In this document: in pieces, positions 8,197-15,811 of the stretch
Position numbering within the stretch: position 1 is the first letter of the stretch
Layout: each line of letters starts with the position of its first letter
Assembly: GCA_000023185.1 (NCBI GenBank)
Contig: CP001624.1
Span: 1 to 64,000 of the forward strand
DNA: 64,000 nt
From: Rhizobium leguminosarum bv. trifolii WSM1325
GTDB taxonomy: Bacteria > Pseudomonadota > Alphaproteobacteria > Rhizobiales > Rhizobiaceae
Direction: 5' to 3'
Notes under the pieces: generated by a model
What the model saw: the letters and a program-made list of their open reading frames with translations, nothing else
What the model was told of the DNA's origin: nothing
The model's database searches: none
Position numbers and translations under genes: made by a program

Positions 8197-9158
8197 GCGG
8201 TGGTACTGAAATTCCTGTCCGCGTGGTGCGGATCACGCCGATTGCCGAGCGCGTCAAGCGCTTCCGTTTCGAGCGCCTTGACGGCAAGCCGATGCCTTAT
8301 TTCTCCGGCGGCGCCCACGTCATCGTCTTGATGAACGATGGCGGCCATATGCGCCGCAACGCCTATTCGCTGATGTCGCCGCCGCATGATTGCGCAGCCT
8401 ACGAGATCAGCGTGCTGCACGTCGAGAATTCGCGCGGCGGCTCCACCTTCATGCATGAGAAGGTCAGCGAAGGCGACGAGCTCAAGGTCAGTTATCCTGT
8501 CAACCTCTTCCAGCCGGACTGGCGCGGGCGCAAGCATCTTCTGATCGCCGGTGGCATCGGCATTACCCCCTTCATCGCAATGATGGAGCAGTTTTCCCGA
8601 GAGGGCGCCAATTTCGAGCTGCATTATGCCATCCGCACGCGCGACCGCGGCGCCTATTGGCAGCATCTCGTCGCGCGCTATGGCGGGCATCGCATCAAGA
8701 TCTATTGCGATGCCGAAGGCGGCGCCATGCCGCTGACGCGCCTGCTCGGCACCCAGCCGCTCGGCACGCATCTTTATGTCTGCGGCCCGTCAGGGATGAT
8801 CGACGGCGTGCTGAAGTCGGGACTGGACGCCGGCTGGCCGGAACAGAACCTGCATTCGGAACGGTTCCTGTCGTCTCTACCAGGCAAGCCCTTCGCGATC
8901 GAGCTCCTGCGGTCCGGCAAGACCGTGAAGGTCGGCCATCACGAAAGCATGCTGGAGGCAATCGAGGCAGCGGGCGTCGATGCGCCCTTCCTCTGTCGCG
9001 GCGGCGCCTGCGGTCAATGCGAGACCGGCGTCGTCACCTGCGACGGCAAGCTGCTGCACCATGACGTTTATCTGACGAACGAAGAAAAAGCATCCGGCCG
9101 CAAGGTGATGATCTGCGTTTCCCGCTTCGAGGGAAACACGCTGCATCTTGATCTCTAG
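8193..9158 (+). CDS. dmmB: Dimethylamine monooxygenase reductase subunit DmmB (flavin, 2Fe-2S)
   Basis: A 321-residue phthalate-dioxygenase-reductase-like protein. The flavin site is RNAYSL (about residues 55-60), the NAD(P)H site is GGIGITP (120-126) with CGPSG (197-201), and the C-terminal plant-type 2Fe-2S site uses Cys268, Cys273, Cys276 and Cys308. It passes electrons from NAD(P)H to the heme subunit. The start is a TTG overlapping the dmmA stop by four bases, supported by GAGGAG upstream. Confidence 0.87.
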   Translation: MSGGTEIPVRVVRITPIAERVKRFRFERLDGKPMPYFSGGAHVIVLMNDGGHMRRNAYSLMSPPHDCAAYEISVLHVENSRGGSTFMHEKVSEGDELKVSYPVNLFQPDWRGRKHLLIAGGIGITPFIAMMEQFSREGANFELHYAIRTRDRGAYWQHLVARYGGHRIKIYCDAEGGAMPLTRLLGTQPLGTHLYVCGPSGMIDGVLKSGLDAGWPEQNLHSERFLSSLPGKPFAIELLRSGKTVKVGHHESMLEAIEAAGVDAPFLCRGGACGQCETGVVTCDGKLLHHDVYLTNEEKASGRKVMICVSRFEGNTLHLDL

Positions 9159-9189
9159 CGGCATCGGAAGCGGAACAAGGAGACCGGAC

Positions 9190-10230
9190 ATGGCAATCGT
9201 CTTCAAGCAGGAAACCTTCCGGAACGATTTCAGCTATCGGAATAGCCCCGAGAATATCCGGCGTTTCCCGTTTCCCTTTGACCGCGACGAATACATGTAT
9301 TCGGTCAATATGGAGCCGCATGTCCACGGCCGGGCGGGAACCGTCTACGAAAGCTTGATCGACGTCGACGAGCATTATGTCGCCGAGATGCACGACCGGG
9401 CGCTGGTGCTGAAGGAAGATCCGCTACGCTATCAGGCGCTGCCGCACATGATGAGCGCGCAATGGGATACGCTCGAACTTTTGATGGAAGAGCAGGCGGC
9501 AGGGTACCCCGACCATTTCACGCTGATCCGCAACGGTGACCAGTGGCGTTGGATCAACCGCCCACTCGGCATCGACGACAGCTTCACCTTTGGCGATGCC
9601 TCGACGCTGCCCTATGAGCCCTTCGAATATATCACCCGCCAGGCCCAGGGCGATTTCTGCATCGTCGACCAGCGCGACAGCAATCTCTGGATGGATGCCG
9701 GCATGGTGACGACGCAAGCCGACTGGTCGCTCGATTTCGACATCGGCATGAATTTCATGGAATGGCATGGGCCGGTGCCGCTCGCCCACCAGATCGGCGT
9801 CTTCGACCGAGCGCTGAAATTCCTGTTGAACCTGCAGCAGGGCAAGCCGACACGGCGCTTCAACTGGACGATGACGATCAATCCGCGGCTCGACACCAGC
9901 CCGGAGAATTATCACAAATGGGGTCCTGACCGCACCACAGTGACACCTGATAATGTCGGCGAGAAGGTGCATCTGCGCGTCGAGCTGCAGAGCCTTTGGC
10001 GCCTGCCACGCTCGAACGCCATCCTTTTCGTCATCCGCTGCTACCTGATGAACATGGAAGAGCTCGTGACCGTGCCGAAATGGGCGCGACGCTTTCCGCG
10101 CGTGCTGAAGACACTGCCGCCGGAGCTCATCGACTACAAAGGCCTCACCCGCTTCCGCGAGACGACGATCGACTGGTTTTCCAAGTATGACGATGGGGCG
10201 CCGACCAGCCCCGGCATCTATCCGGACTGA
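9190..10230 (+). CDS. dmmC: Dimethylamine monooxygenase heme subunit DmmC (DUF3445)
   Basis: A 346-residue protein of the DUF3445 / heme-dependent oxidative N-demethylase alpha-subunit family. In that family a PAS-like fold carries the heme that oxidises a secondary amine. Recognisable family segments are the N-terminal NDFSYRNSPENIRRFPFPF, the central INRPLGID and the C-terminal arginine-rich SLWRLPRSNAILFVIR. I cannot assign the axial ligand from sequence alone. An AAGGAG site precedes the ATG at 9190; an upstream in-frame start at 9148 would overlap dmmB. It oxidises dimethylamine to methylamine and formaldehyde. Confidence 0.85.
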   Translation: MAIVFKQETFRNDFSYRNSPENIRRFPFPFDRDEYMYSVNMEPHVHGRAGTVYESLIDVDEHYVAEMHDRALVLKEDPLRYQALPHMMSAQWDTLELLMEEQAAGYPDHFTLIRNGDQWRWINRPLGIDDSFTFGDASTLPYEPFEYITRQAQGDFCIVDQRDSNLWMDAGMVTTQADWSLDFDIGMNFMEWHGPVPLAHQIGVFDRALKFLLNLQQGKPTRRFNWTMTINPRLDTSPENYHKWGPDRTTVTPDNVGEKVHLRVELQSLWRLPRSNAILFVIRCYLMNMEELVTVPKWARRFPRVLKTLPPELIDYKGLTRFRETTIDWFSKYDDGAPTSPGIYPD

Positions 10231-10270
10231 CACGCAGGACAATGCGATATAATCAAGAGGGGAATGCTTC

Positions 10271-11608
10271 ATGACAAGAGTAGCCGTCATTGGTGCCGGT
10301 CCTTCCGGACTGGCGCAGCTGCGCGCCTTTCAATCGGCCGCCCAAAAGGGCGCCGAGATCCCGGAGATCGTCTGCTTCGAAAAACAGTCGGACTGGGGCG
10401 GGCTCTGGAACTATACCTGGCGCACCGGCCTCGACGAATATGGCGAGCCGGTCCACGGCAGCATGTATCGTTACCTTTGGTCGAACGGACCGAAGGAATG
10501 CCTTGAATTCGCTGACTATTCCTTCGAGGAGCACTTCGGCAAGCCGATCGCCTCCTATCCGCCGCGCGCCGTGCTCTGGGACTACATCAAGGGCCGCGTC
10601 GAGAAGGCGAACGTCCGCCACTGGGTGCGCTTCAGCACGCCGGTACGCATGGTCCGCTTCGACGATCAGACGAAGAAGTTCACGGTGACGGCGCATAACC
10701 GCGTCGAGGACCGGATGTATGACGAGGAATTCGACTATGTCGTCGTGGCATCAGGTCATTTCTCGACGCCGAACGTGCCCTATTTCGAAGGCGTGAAGAC
10801 CTTCAACGGCCGCGTGCTGCATGCCCACGACTTCCGTGACGCGCTGGAGTTCAAGGGCAAGGACATCCTGCTCGTCGGACGCAGCTATTCGGCCGAGGAC
10901 ATCGGCTCGCAATGCTGGAAATACGGCGCGAAATCGGTGACGACGAGCTATCGCTCGAAGCCGATGGGCTTCAAATGGCCGGAGAATTTCGAGGAGCGGC
11001 CATTGCTGATCAAGCTCGAAAACCGCACCGCACATTTCCTCGACGGCTCGACCAAGGAGGTCGATGCGGTGATCCTCTGCACCGGATACCAGCACCACTT
11101 CCCATTCCTGCCCGACGAACTCCGGCTGAAGACCGCCAACCGCCTCTGGGCTGACAGCCTCTACAAGGGGGTGATCTTCGACAAGAACCCGCAGCTTTTC
11201 TATATCGGCATGCAGGACCAGTTCTATACCTTCAACATGTTCGACGTGCAGGCCTGGTGGGCACGCGACGTGATGATGGGCCGCATCACGCTGCCGCCGG
11301 AAGAGGAGCTGAAAGCCAATTTCGACATGTGGCGCGCCCGCGAGGAAACACTCGAGGATGCCGAGCAGATGATCTGGTATCAGGGCGACTATGTGAAGGA
11401 ACTGCTTGCCGAAACCGATTATCCCTCCTTCGACATCGAGGGCACCAACCAGACCTTCATGGAGTGGGAACATCACAAGGCTCACAACATCATGGGCTTT
11501 CGCGATCATGCCTACCGATCGCTGATGACCGGCAACATGTCGCCGACGCACCACACCCCCTGGGTCGAGGCGCTCGACGATTCCATGGAGGAATATCTAC
11601 GCAACTGA
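10271..11608 (+). CDS. tmm: Trimethylamine monooxygenase (flavin monooxygenase)
   Basis: A 445-residue class B flavin monooxygenase. The FAD motif GAGPSG lies at residues 8-13, the FMO signature [13 protein letters not shown] near 178-190, and the NADPH motif GRSYSAED near 203-210. The segment [20 protein letters not shown] (64-83) is characteristic of bacterial Tmm. It oxidises trimethylamine to trimethylamine N-oxide, the substrate of Tdm encoded at 15812-18181. It follows dmmC by 40 bp and is closed by a strong hairpin. Promiscuous N- or S-oxygenation is known in the family. Confidence 0.9.
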   Translation: MTRVAVIGAGPSGLAQLRAFQSAAQKGAEIPEIVCFEKQSDWGGLWNYTWRTGLDEYGEPVHGSMYRYLWSNGPKECLEFADYSFEEHFGKPIASYPPRAVLWDYIKGRVEKANVRHWVRFSTPVRMVRFDDQTKKFTVTAHNRVEDRMYDEEFDYVVVASGHFSTPNVPYFEGVKTFNGRVLHAHDFRDALEFKGKDILLVGRSYSAEDIGSQCWKYGAKSVTTSYRSKPMGFKWPENFEERPLLIKLENRTAHFLDGSTKEVDAVILCTGYQHHFPFLPDELRLKTANRLWADSLYKGVIFDKNPQLFYIGMQDQFYTFNMFDVQAWWARDVMMGRITLPPEEELKANFDMWRAREETLEDAEQMIWYQGDYVKELLAETDYPSFDIEGTNQTFMEWEHHKAHNIMGFRDHAYRSLMTGNMSPTHHTPWVEALDDSMEEYLRN

Positions 11609-11624
11609 TGAGGCGGGCCTGCAT

Positions 11625-11660
11625 TGCCGGAGGAGGGTGTTCGTGCACTCTCCTCCGGCA
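11625..11660 (+). terminator. Terminator hairpin after tmm
   Basis: TGCCGGAGGAG (11625-11635) pairs perfectly with CTCCTCCGGCA (11650-11660), and four more inner pairs are possible. It lies 17 bases past the tmm stop. There is little T-run, as is common in rhizobia. Confidence 0.7.
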
Positions 11661-11720
11661 TATTGTGAGCCGCGCCTTTGAGCGAGACGATTGCAACTCT
11701 TCTCTTCGGATGTGGCCTTC

Positions 11721-12323
11721 ATGGATTTTCAAACGAGCATTCTCGGGCGCATGAGCGGTTTTCTCTACCGCTGCCGAGCCGATGAAAACTACACGATGCT
11801 TGAGATGACCAACGGCATCGAGCGCATCTTCGGTTATCCCGTCGATGAAATCGTCGGCAACCGCACGCGAACCTTCACCTCGATCATGTACGAGGAAGAC
11901 GTGCCTTTGATGGATGAGATCGTCGGACGGGCGCTGGAGAAGCGCACGGACTGGACGATGGAGTATCGCATCCGCCACGCCATGGGGCATCTCATCTGGG
12001 TCACCGAGACAGGCGGCGGTATCTGGAACGAGAAGGGCGAGCTTCTCTATCTCGAAGGCAGCATCATCAACATCGAATCGCTCTATCAGCGAATCGATGA
12101 ACAGACCTCCGGCATGCGCGTCACCGCCTCGAAGACCAATGAGATCCTGCAATCGCTGCGTTACCTGAAGCTGCTCGCCGTCAATGCCGGCATCGAGGCC
12201 GCCCGCGCCGGCACGGCCGGATCGGGCTTTGCCGTGCTGGCCGCAGAAATGCGCACGCTCGCCAACTCCTCGGAAGAGGCCGCACGCGCCATTTCCAACG
12301 CACAACGCAAGGCGGAAGGCTGA
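11721..12323 (+). CDS. PAS-domain protein with half of a chemoreceptor signalling hairpin
   Basis: A 200-residue soluble protein. Residues about 10-120 form a PAS/PAC domain (FGYPVDEIVGN, then DWTMEYRIRHAMGHLIWV). The C-terminal 60 residues match the tip and descending part of a methyl-accepting chemotaxis hairpin (NAGIEAARAG, FAVLAAEMRTLANSS). There is no membrane segment and no long cytoplasmic bundle, so it is far shorter than a normal receptor. PAS-MCP proteins of this kind can act in redox or energy sensing. It sits 112 bp after tmm behind a terminator, so it is probably an independent unit. Start at 11721 is chosen over a TTG at 11691. Confidence 0.75.
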   Translation: MDFQTSILGRMSGFLYRCRADENYTMLEMTNGIERIFGYPVDEIVGNRTRTFTSIMYEEDVPLMDEIVGRALEKRTDWTMEYRIRHAMGHLIWVTETGGGIWNEKGELLYLEGSIINIESLYQRIDEQTSGMRVTASKTNEILQSLRYLKLLAVNAGIEAARAGTAGSGFAVLAAEMRTLANSSEEAARAISNAQRKAEG

Positions 12324-12476
12324 GCTTTACCCAAGCAGCGGCAGATTTGCGGCTCAAGTCGAAAGCCGCAATATTAACCGGGCAGCGCTTCCGCAGATTG
12401 CAACGCTTTTCCAATGGCTTGCGGTAATTCTGCGCTTAAAGAATCTCAGGTGATTGTCGGTGAAATTAAGGCCGCG

Positions 12477-12491
12477 TTAACTTTTTGTTAA
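12477..12491. promoter_or_regulatory. CtrA-type box upstream of minC
   Basis: TTAA-N7-TTAA followed by CC is a perfect match to the full alphaproteobacterial CtrA recognition site. It also forms GTTAAC-N5-GTTAAC. It lies 42 bp before the minC start. CtrA control of min genes is known in Sinorhizobium; here it is inferred from the site. Confidence 0.65.
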
Positions 12492-12508
12492 CCATAGCAG
12501 CGGTAGAC

Positions 12509-12532
12509 ATGGTCAACGATTTCTTCACATAG
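12509..12532 (+). other. Seven-codon upstream reading frame abutting minC
   Basis: ATG at 12509 opens a frame of seven codons (MVNDFFT) whose TAG stop ends at 12532, directly before the minC ATG at 12533. minC has no obvious ribosome site of its own, so coupling through this leader is possible. It is an observation only. Confidence 0.3.
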
Positions 12533-13252
12533 ATGACCAAAGTGCTAACAGACGCTCGCTCTATCCGCATCAAGGGCCGCTCTTTCCTCGCGGTCATGCT
12601 GTCTCCGGATCTTCCCATCGATGATTGGTTGATCCGGCTGGACGATTTGGCCGCGCGTTCGGCCGGCTTCTTCCTCGGACGGCCTGTCGTGCTCGATCTG
12701 ACGGACCTGCAAATCGACCGGCCACAGCTGAAGGACCTGATTGCCGAACTTGCCAAGCGCAATGTCAGCATCATGGGCATCGAGGGCGCGCGGCCTTCGA
12801 TCCTCGGATCCGGCATGCCGCCGGCACTCAAAGGCGGTCGGTCGGTCTCCGACATCGAAGTTCAGGCAAAGGAGCCTGCCGATCTACCCGGCAAACCGGC
12901 AGCGGCGGAGGCCCGCCCGGCCATGCAATCGATCGTCATCCGGGAACCGGTGCGCTCGGGGCAATCGGTGATCTTTCCGGAAGGCGACGTCACCGTCATC
13001 GGATCGGTCGCCTCGGGTGCCGAGGTCATCGCCGGCGGGTCCGTCCATATCTATGGCGCCTTGCGTGGCCGAGCCATGGCGGGATCCATCGGAAACGCAT
13101 CGGCGCGGATCTTTTGCCGCAAGCTCGAGGCCGAGCTGGTTGCAATCGACGGCATCTACAAAATGGCGGAAGACATGGCCGCCAATCTTCGCGGACAGGC
13201 TGTTCAGCTCTGGCTCGAAGACGACGCGATCATGGCAGAGAAACTGATCTGA
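12533..13252 (+). CDS. minC: Septum site-determining protein MinC
   Basis: A 239-residue cell-division inhibitor. The N-terminal domain (1-100) resembles MinC_N, and the C-terminal beta-helix domain (residues about 135-235) has GDVTVIGSVASGAEVIAGGS and YGALRGRAMAG, the typical MinD- and FtsZ-interacting face. It blocks FtsZ assembly at the cell poles together with MinD. It is first gene of minC-minD-minE and carries a CtrA-type box 42 bp upstream. Confidence 0.95.
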   Translation: MTKVLTDARSIRIKGRSFLAVMLSPDLPIDDWLIRLDDLAARSAGFFLGRPVVLDLTDLQIDRPQLKDLIAELAKRNVSIMGIEGARPSILGSGMPPALKGGRSVSDIEVQAKEPADLPGKPAAAEARPAMQSIVIREPVRSGQSVIFPEGDVTVIGSVASGAEVIAGGSVHIYGALRGRAMAGSIGNASARIFCRKLEAELVAIDGIYKMAEDMAANLRGQAVQLWLEDDAIMAEKLI

Positions 13253-13282
13253 CGGCAGCGCCGCGCCTCTCTTCGAGAGCCG

Positions 13283-13313
13283 CACAGCACGCTTTAACAC
13301 TTTGAATTACTGG
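13283..13313 (+). repeat. Truncated composite intergenic repeat, copy B
   Basis: Carries only the CACGCTTTAACACTTTGAATTACTG module of the repeat seen whole at 5286 and 14872. It sits between minC and minD without breaking the operon. Confidence 0.6.
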
Positions 13314-13334
13314 GGCCACGGCAAAGGAGAGACA

Positions 13335-14153
13335 ATGATGGGGAAAGTGATCGTCGTCACGTCAGGCAAGGGCGGGGTTGGCAAGACAACCTCGACCGCC
13401 GCATTGGGAGCGGCGCTGGCGCAACGCAATGAGAAGGTCGTCGTCGTCGATTTCGACGTGGGCTTACGCAATCTCGACCTCGTCATGGGCGCCGAGCGCC
13501 GGGTCGTCTATGACCTGATCAATGTCATCCAGGGCGACGCCAAGCTTACCCAGGCGCTGATCCGCGACAAGCGGCTGGAAACGCTGTTCCTGCTGCCGGC
13601 CTCGCAGACGCGGGACAAGGACAATCTGACGGCCGAGGGCGTCGAGCGCGTCATCAACGACCTGAAGCGTTATTTCGACTGGATCATCTGCGACAGCCCC
13701 GCCGGGATCGAGCGCGGCGCGACGCTCGCCATGCGCCACGCCGATGTTGCCGTGGTCGTCACCAATCCTGAGGTCTCTTCGGTGCGCGATTCGGATCGCA
13801 TCATCGGCCTGCTCGATGCCAAGACCGCCAAGGCCGAACGCGGCGAGCGGATGGAAAAGCACCTGCTGCTCACCCGCTATGACGCCAACCGCGCCGAACG
13901 CGGCGACATGCTCAAGGTCGACGACGTCCTGGAGATCCTGTCCATCCCGCTGCTCGGCATCATACCCGAAAGCATGGATGTTCTGCGGGCATCCAATATC
14001 GGGGCGCCGGTCACGCTGGCAGACAGCCGCAGCGCGGCTGCGATGGCCTATTTCGATGCCGCTCGTCGGCTCGCCGGCGAAGTTGTGCCGATCGCCATCC
14101 CAGAGGAAAAGAGGAACATTTTCGGCAAGATCTTCGGACGGAGGGCAGCATGA
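13335..14153 (+). CDS. minD: Septum site-determining ATPase MinD
   Basis: A 272-residue ParA/MinD-family ATPase with the deviant Walker A motif KGGVGKTT near the N terminus, the [10 protein letters not shown] segment and a C-terminal amphipathic membrane-targeting helix (IFGKIFGRR). It oscillates on the membrane and recruits MinC. The start is the first of two adjacent ATGs, at 13335, behind AAAGGAGAG. The frame is open further upstream to 13302, but that part is repeat-derived. It overlaps minE by four bases. Confidence 0.96.
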   Translation: MMGKVIVVTSGKGGVGKTTSTAALGAALAQRNEKVVVVDFDVGLRNLDLVMGAERRVVYDLINVIQGDAKLTQALIRDKRLETLFLLPASQTRDKDNLTAEGVERVINDLKRYFDWIICDSPAGIERGATLAMRHADVAVVVTNPEVSSVRDSDRIIGLLDAKTAKAERGERMEKHLLLTRYDANRAERGDMLKVDDVLEILSIPLLGIIPESMDVLRASNIGAPVTLADSRSAAAMAYFDAARRLAGEVVPIAIPEEKRNIFGKIFGRRAA

Positions 14154-14410
14154 ATATTTTCCGTCTATTCAACAAGCAGAGAACCGCACCGGCCGCCCGC
14201 GAACGGCTGCAGGTCCTTCTCGCTCATGAACGTTCCTCGGCGGGGTCGGACCTGGTCTCCCTGCTGCGCGAGGAAATCCTGGCGGTGATCGCAAAGCATG
14301 TGCAGCTCGACCACGACAAGGTGCAGGTGACGATCGATCGCAACGAATACGTCTCGACCCTTGAGATCGACGTCGAAATCCCGCTGAACGCAGCCGTTCA
14401 GGCTGCTTGA
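14150..14410 (+). CDS. minE: Cell division topological specificity factor MinE
   Basis: An 86-residue MinE. The N-terminal [10 protein letters not shown] is the amphipathic membrane/MinD-contact part and the C-terminal domain contains [20 protein letters not shown]. It stimulates MinD ATPase and drives oscillation. It overlaps minD (ATGA), implying coupled translation. Confidence 0.95.
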   Translation: MNIFRLFNKQRTAPAARERLQVLLAHERSSAGSDLVSLLREEILAVIAKHVQLDHDKVQVTIDRNEYVSTLEIDVEIPLNAAVQAA

Positions 14411-14415
14411 AAGAG

Positions 14416-14446
14416 AGCGCTGCCTGTTGCGACAACAGGCGGCGCT
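14416..14446. terminator. Bidirectional terminator hairpin, minE / DUF6481 gene
   Basis: A 14-bp stem with one G-U pair and a CGA triloop starts 6 bases after minE and ends 6 bases before the convergent gene's stop. No T-run on either side. Confidence 0.7.
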
Positions 14447-14451
14447 GACGA

Positions 14452-14832
14452 TCAGGACTTCCTGGCTTTGCGATTGGCGTAACGCAGGTCGCGTTCGGCC
14501 TTTCGGGCGGCTTCGTCGGCAATCACGCGGGCGATCCGCTCTTTATCAGCTGCTTCGCGCGCGTCGGCATCGGCGCGTGCTGCGGCCTCGGCGGCAGCCT
14601 GACGTTCGGCCTCGGCGGCCTGAGCCCGCTCCAGTTCCTCGAGCTTGACCCGTTCTCGCTGAGCGCGACGTTCTTCCCTGGCCGCGGCAATGGCTTGACG
14701 CTCCGCCTGCTTTGCCAGCCTTGTCGGTTCGGCTGAATCCTTGGCGCTACGATACGCATTGAGGAGAGCCGCCTTGGCTTCGGCAGCGGCGCTGCGGCGA
14801 TCGGAAAGCTCGTTGTTTTTGGCGTTTTTCAA
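14452..14832 (-). CDS. DUF6481-like coiled-coil protein
   Basis: A 126-residue, highly charged Ala/Glu/Arg-rich protein predicted to be one long alpha helix or coiled coil (ERQAIAAAREERRAQRERVK). The N-terminal pattern with SDRRSAAAEAKAALLNAYR resembles the DUF6481 family of rhizobia. No enzymatic motif and no signal peptide. It is convergent with minE. Function unknown. Confidence 0.7.
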   Translation of the reverse strand: MKNAKNNELSDRRSAAAEAKAALLNAYRSAKDSAEPTRLAKQAERQAIAAAREERRAQRERVKLEELERAQAAEAERQAAAEAAARADADAREAADKERIARVIADEAARKAERDLRYANRKARKS

Positions 14833-14871
14833 ATCTGTTTCCTGACTGTTTGACTTCGACCCTACGGCGCC

Positions 14872-14962
14872 GCACGTCTTAAGACGCGCAAAGGGCGCTG
14901 TAATACCTTGAACTGCTGCATCGCTTTATCCTGAAATCGGACCGATTTAAGGAATTATGCCG
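14872..14962 (+). repeat. Composite palindromic intergenic repeat, copy C
   Basis: Contains the full set of modules: an ACGTCTTAAGACGCGC palindrome, GCGCTGTAATACCTTGAACTGC, then CCGATTTAAGGAATTATGC. It fills the space between the DUF6481 gene and the next minus-strand gene, ending 6 bases before that gene's stop. Confidence 0.75.
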
Positions 14963-14967
14963 TTGGG

Positions 14968-15192
14968 TCAGATTTTCTTTTTTCGCTTCGCGCTGGGAGC
15001 AGTACCCCCTGTCAAGCGATCCTGCAATTCCTTGGCTTCACGCGCTTCGCGTAACCGCAAGGTTTTTTCCTCGCGGGCACGTATGGTCGAATCGATCTCT
15101 TCGACCGCGCGGCTTCGCGCCAGGAACTGCGATTGCGCGTTTCCGAAGGCAATCTCCGCCTGCTTGCGTGATTTGCTGTGTGACTCTGTCAT
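14968..15192 (-). CDS. Small basic coiled-coil hypothetical protein
   Basis: A 74-residue Lys/Arg/Glu-rich protein (MTESHSKSRKQAEIAF at the N terminus, SAKRKKKI at the C terminus). It resembles in composition the DUF6481-type gene next to it. The ATG at 15192 follows a TGATATG-like context; a longer frame to 15270 would run through the cspA terminator. It is likely a real rhizobial small gene, but no function can be given. Confidence 0.55.
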   Translation of the reverse strand: MTESHSKSRKQAEIAFGNAQSQFLARSRAVEEIDSTIRAREEKTLRLREAREAKELQDRLTGGTAPSAKRKKKI

Positions 15193-15231
15193 ATCAATCC
15201 TGGATTTATCAGCCCGCTGGCGGAACGCAGC

Positions 15232-15257
15232 AAAAAGGCCAGGCAACTTGCCTGACC
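15232..15257 (-). terminator. Rho-independent terminator of cspA
   Basis: On the minus strand GGTCAGGC, a 5-base loop and GCCTGGCC (one U-G pair) are followed by TTTTT at 15236-15232, about 65 bases after the cspA stop. Confidence 0.8.
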
Positions 15258-15320
15258 TTGATAGTATCATACTTTCAACTGTGCCGGTACATCCGCGGTC
15301 AAAGGAAAGCAGATTTCAGT

Positions 15321-15530
15321 TTAAGCGGCTTGGAGATTGCAAGCGGACATTTTGCCCGACTTGTTATCGCGCTCAAGCTCGTAGCCGATCTTCTGGCCTT
15401 CGACGATTTCGCGCATTCCAGCACGCTCGACGGCAGAGATGTGGACGAAGGCGTCAGCGCCGCCGTCATCAGGCTGAATGAAGCCGAAGCCCTTGGTGGA
15501 ATTGAACCATTTAACTGTGCCAGTGGTCAT
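15321..15530 (-). CDS. cspA: Cold shock protein CspA family
   Basis: A 69-residue single cold-shock domain protein. RNP1 is KGFGFIQP and RNP2 is DAFVHIS, with the start MTTGTVKWFN. Such proteins bind single-stranded RNA or DNA and melt mRNA structure. It has its own sigma70-type promoter (15673-15700) giving a leader of about 136 nt, and its own terminator, so it is independent of tdm upstream. The reading frame remains open far upstream through antisense of tdm, which is not coding. Confidence 0.95.
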   Translation of the reverse strand: MTTGTVKWFNSTKGFGFIQPDDGGADAFVHISAVERAGMREIVEGQKIGYELERDNKSGKMSACNLQAA

Positions 15531-15672
15531 AACAAACCCTTTCATAGCAATTGACGACCGCACGTGCGAAAGCACGACGGATGATGATCTCGATTTTGAA
15601 GAGGGAAGTTCGTCCAGGGCACGTTGCCAGCGTGCGATAACAAAAGTCAAACAAGCAATATCGACCACCGAG

Positions 15673-15700
15673 ATATAATCATCGAAGCCGGATATGTCAA
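15673..15700 (-). promoter_or_regulatory. Sigma70-like promoter of cspA
   Basis: On the minus strand TTGACA (15700-15695), a 16-base spacer and TTATAT (15678-15673). Predicted start near 15666 yields a leader of about 136 nt before the cspA ATG, fitting the long structured leaders of cold-shock genes. Confidence 0.7.
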
Positions 15701-15811
15701 CTTTTAGTTTTTTTGAGCCGCCAAATCGCCATAAGATTGCATCTCGCCGGTCGTGCGCGTCAACGACAGTATCAACAACCGATCGCCGTTTCCCGACCTC
15801 CAAAGCAGGCG

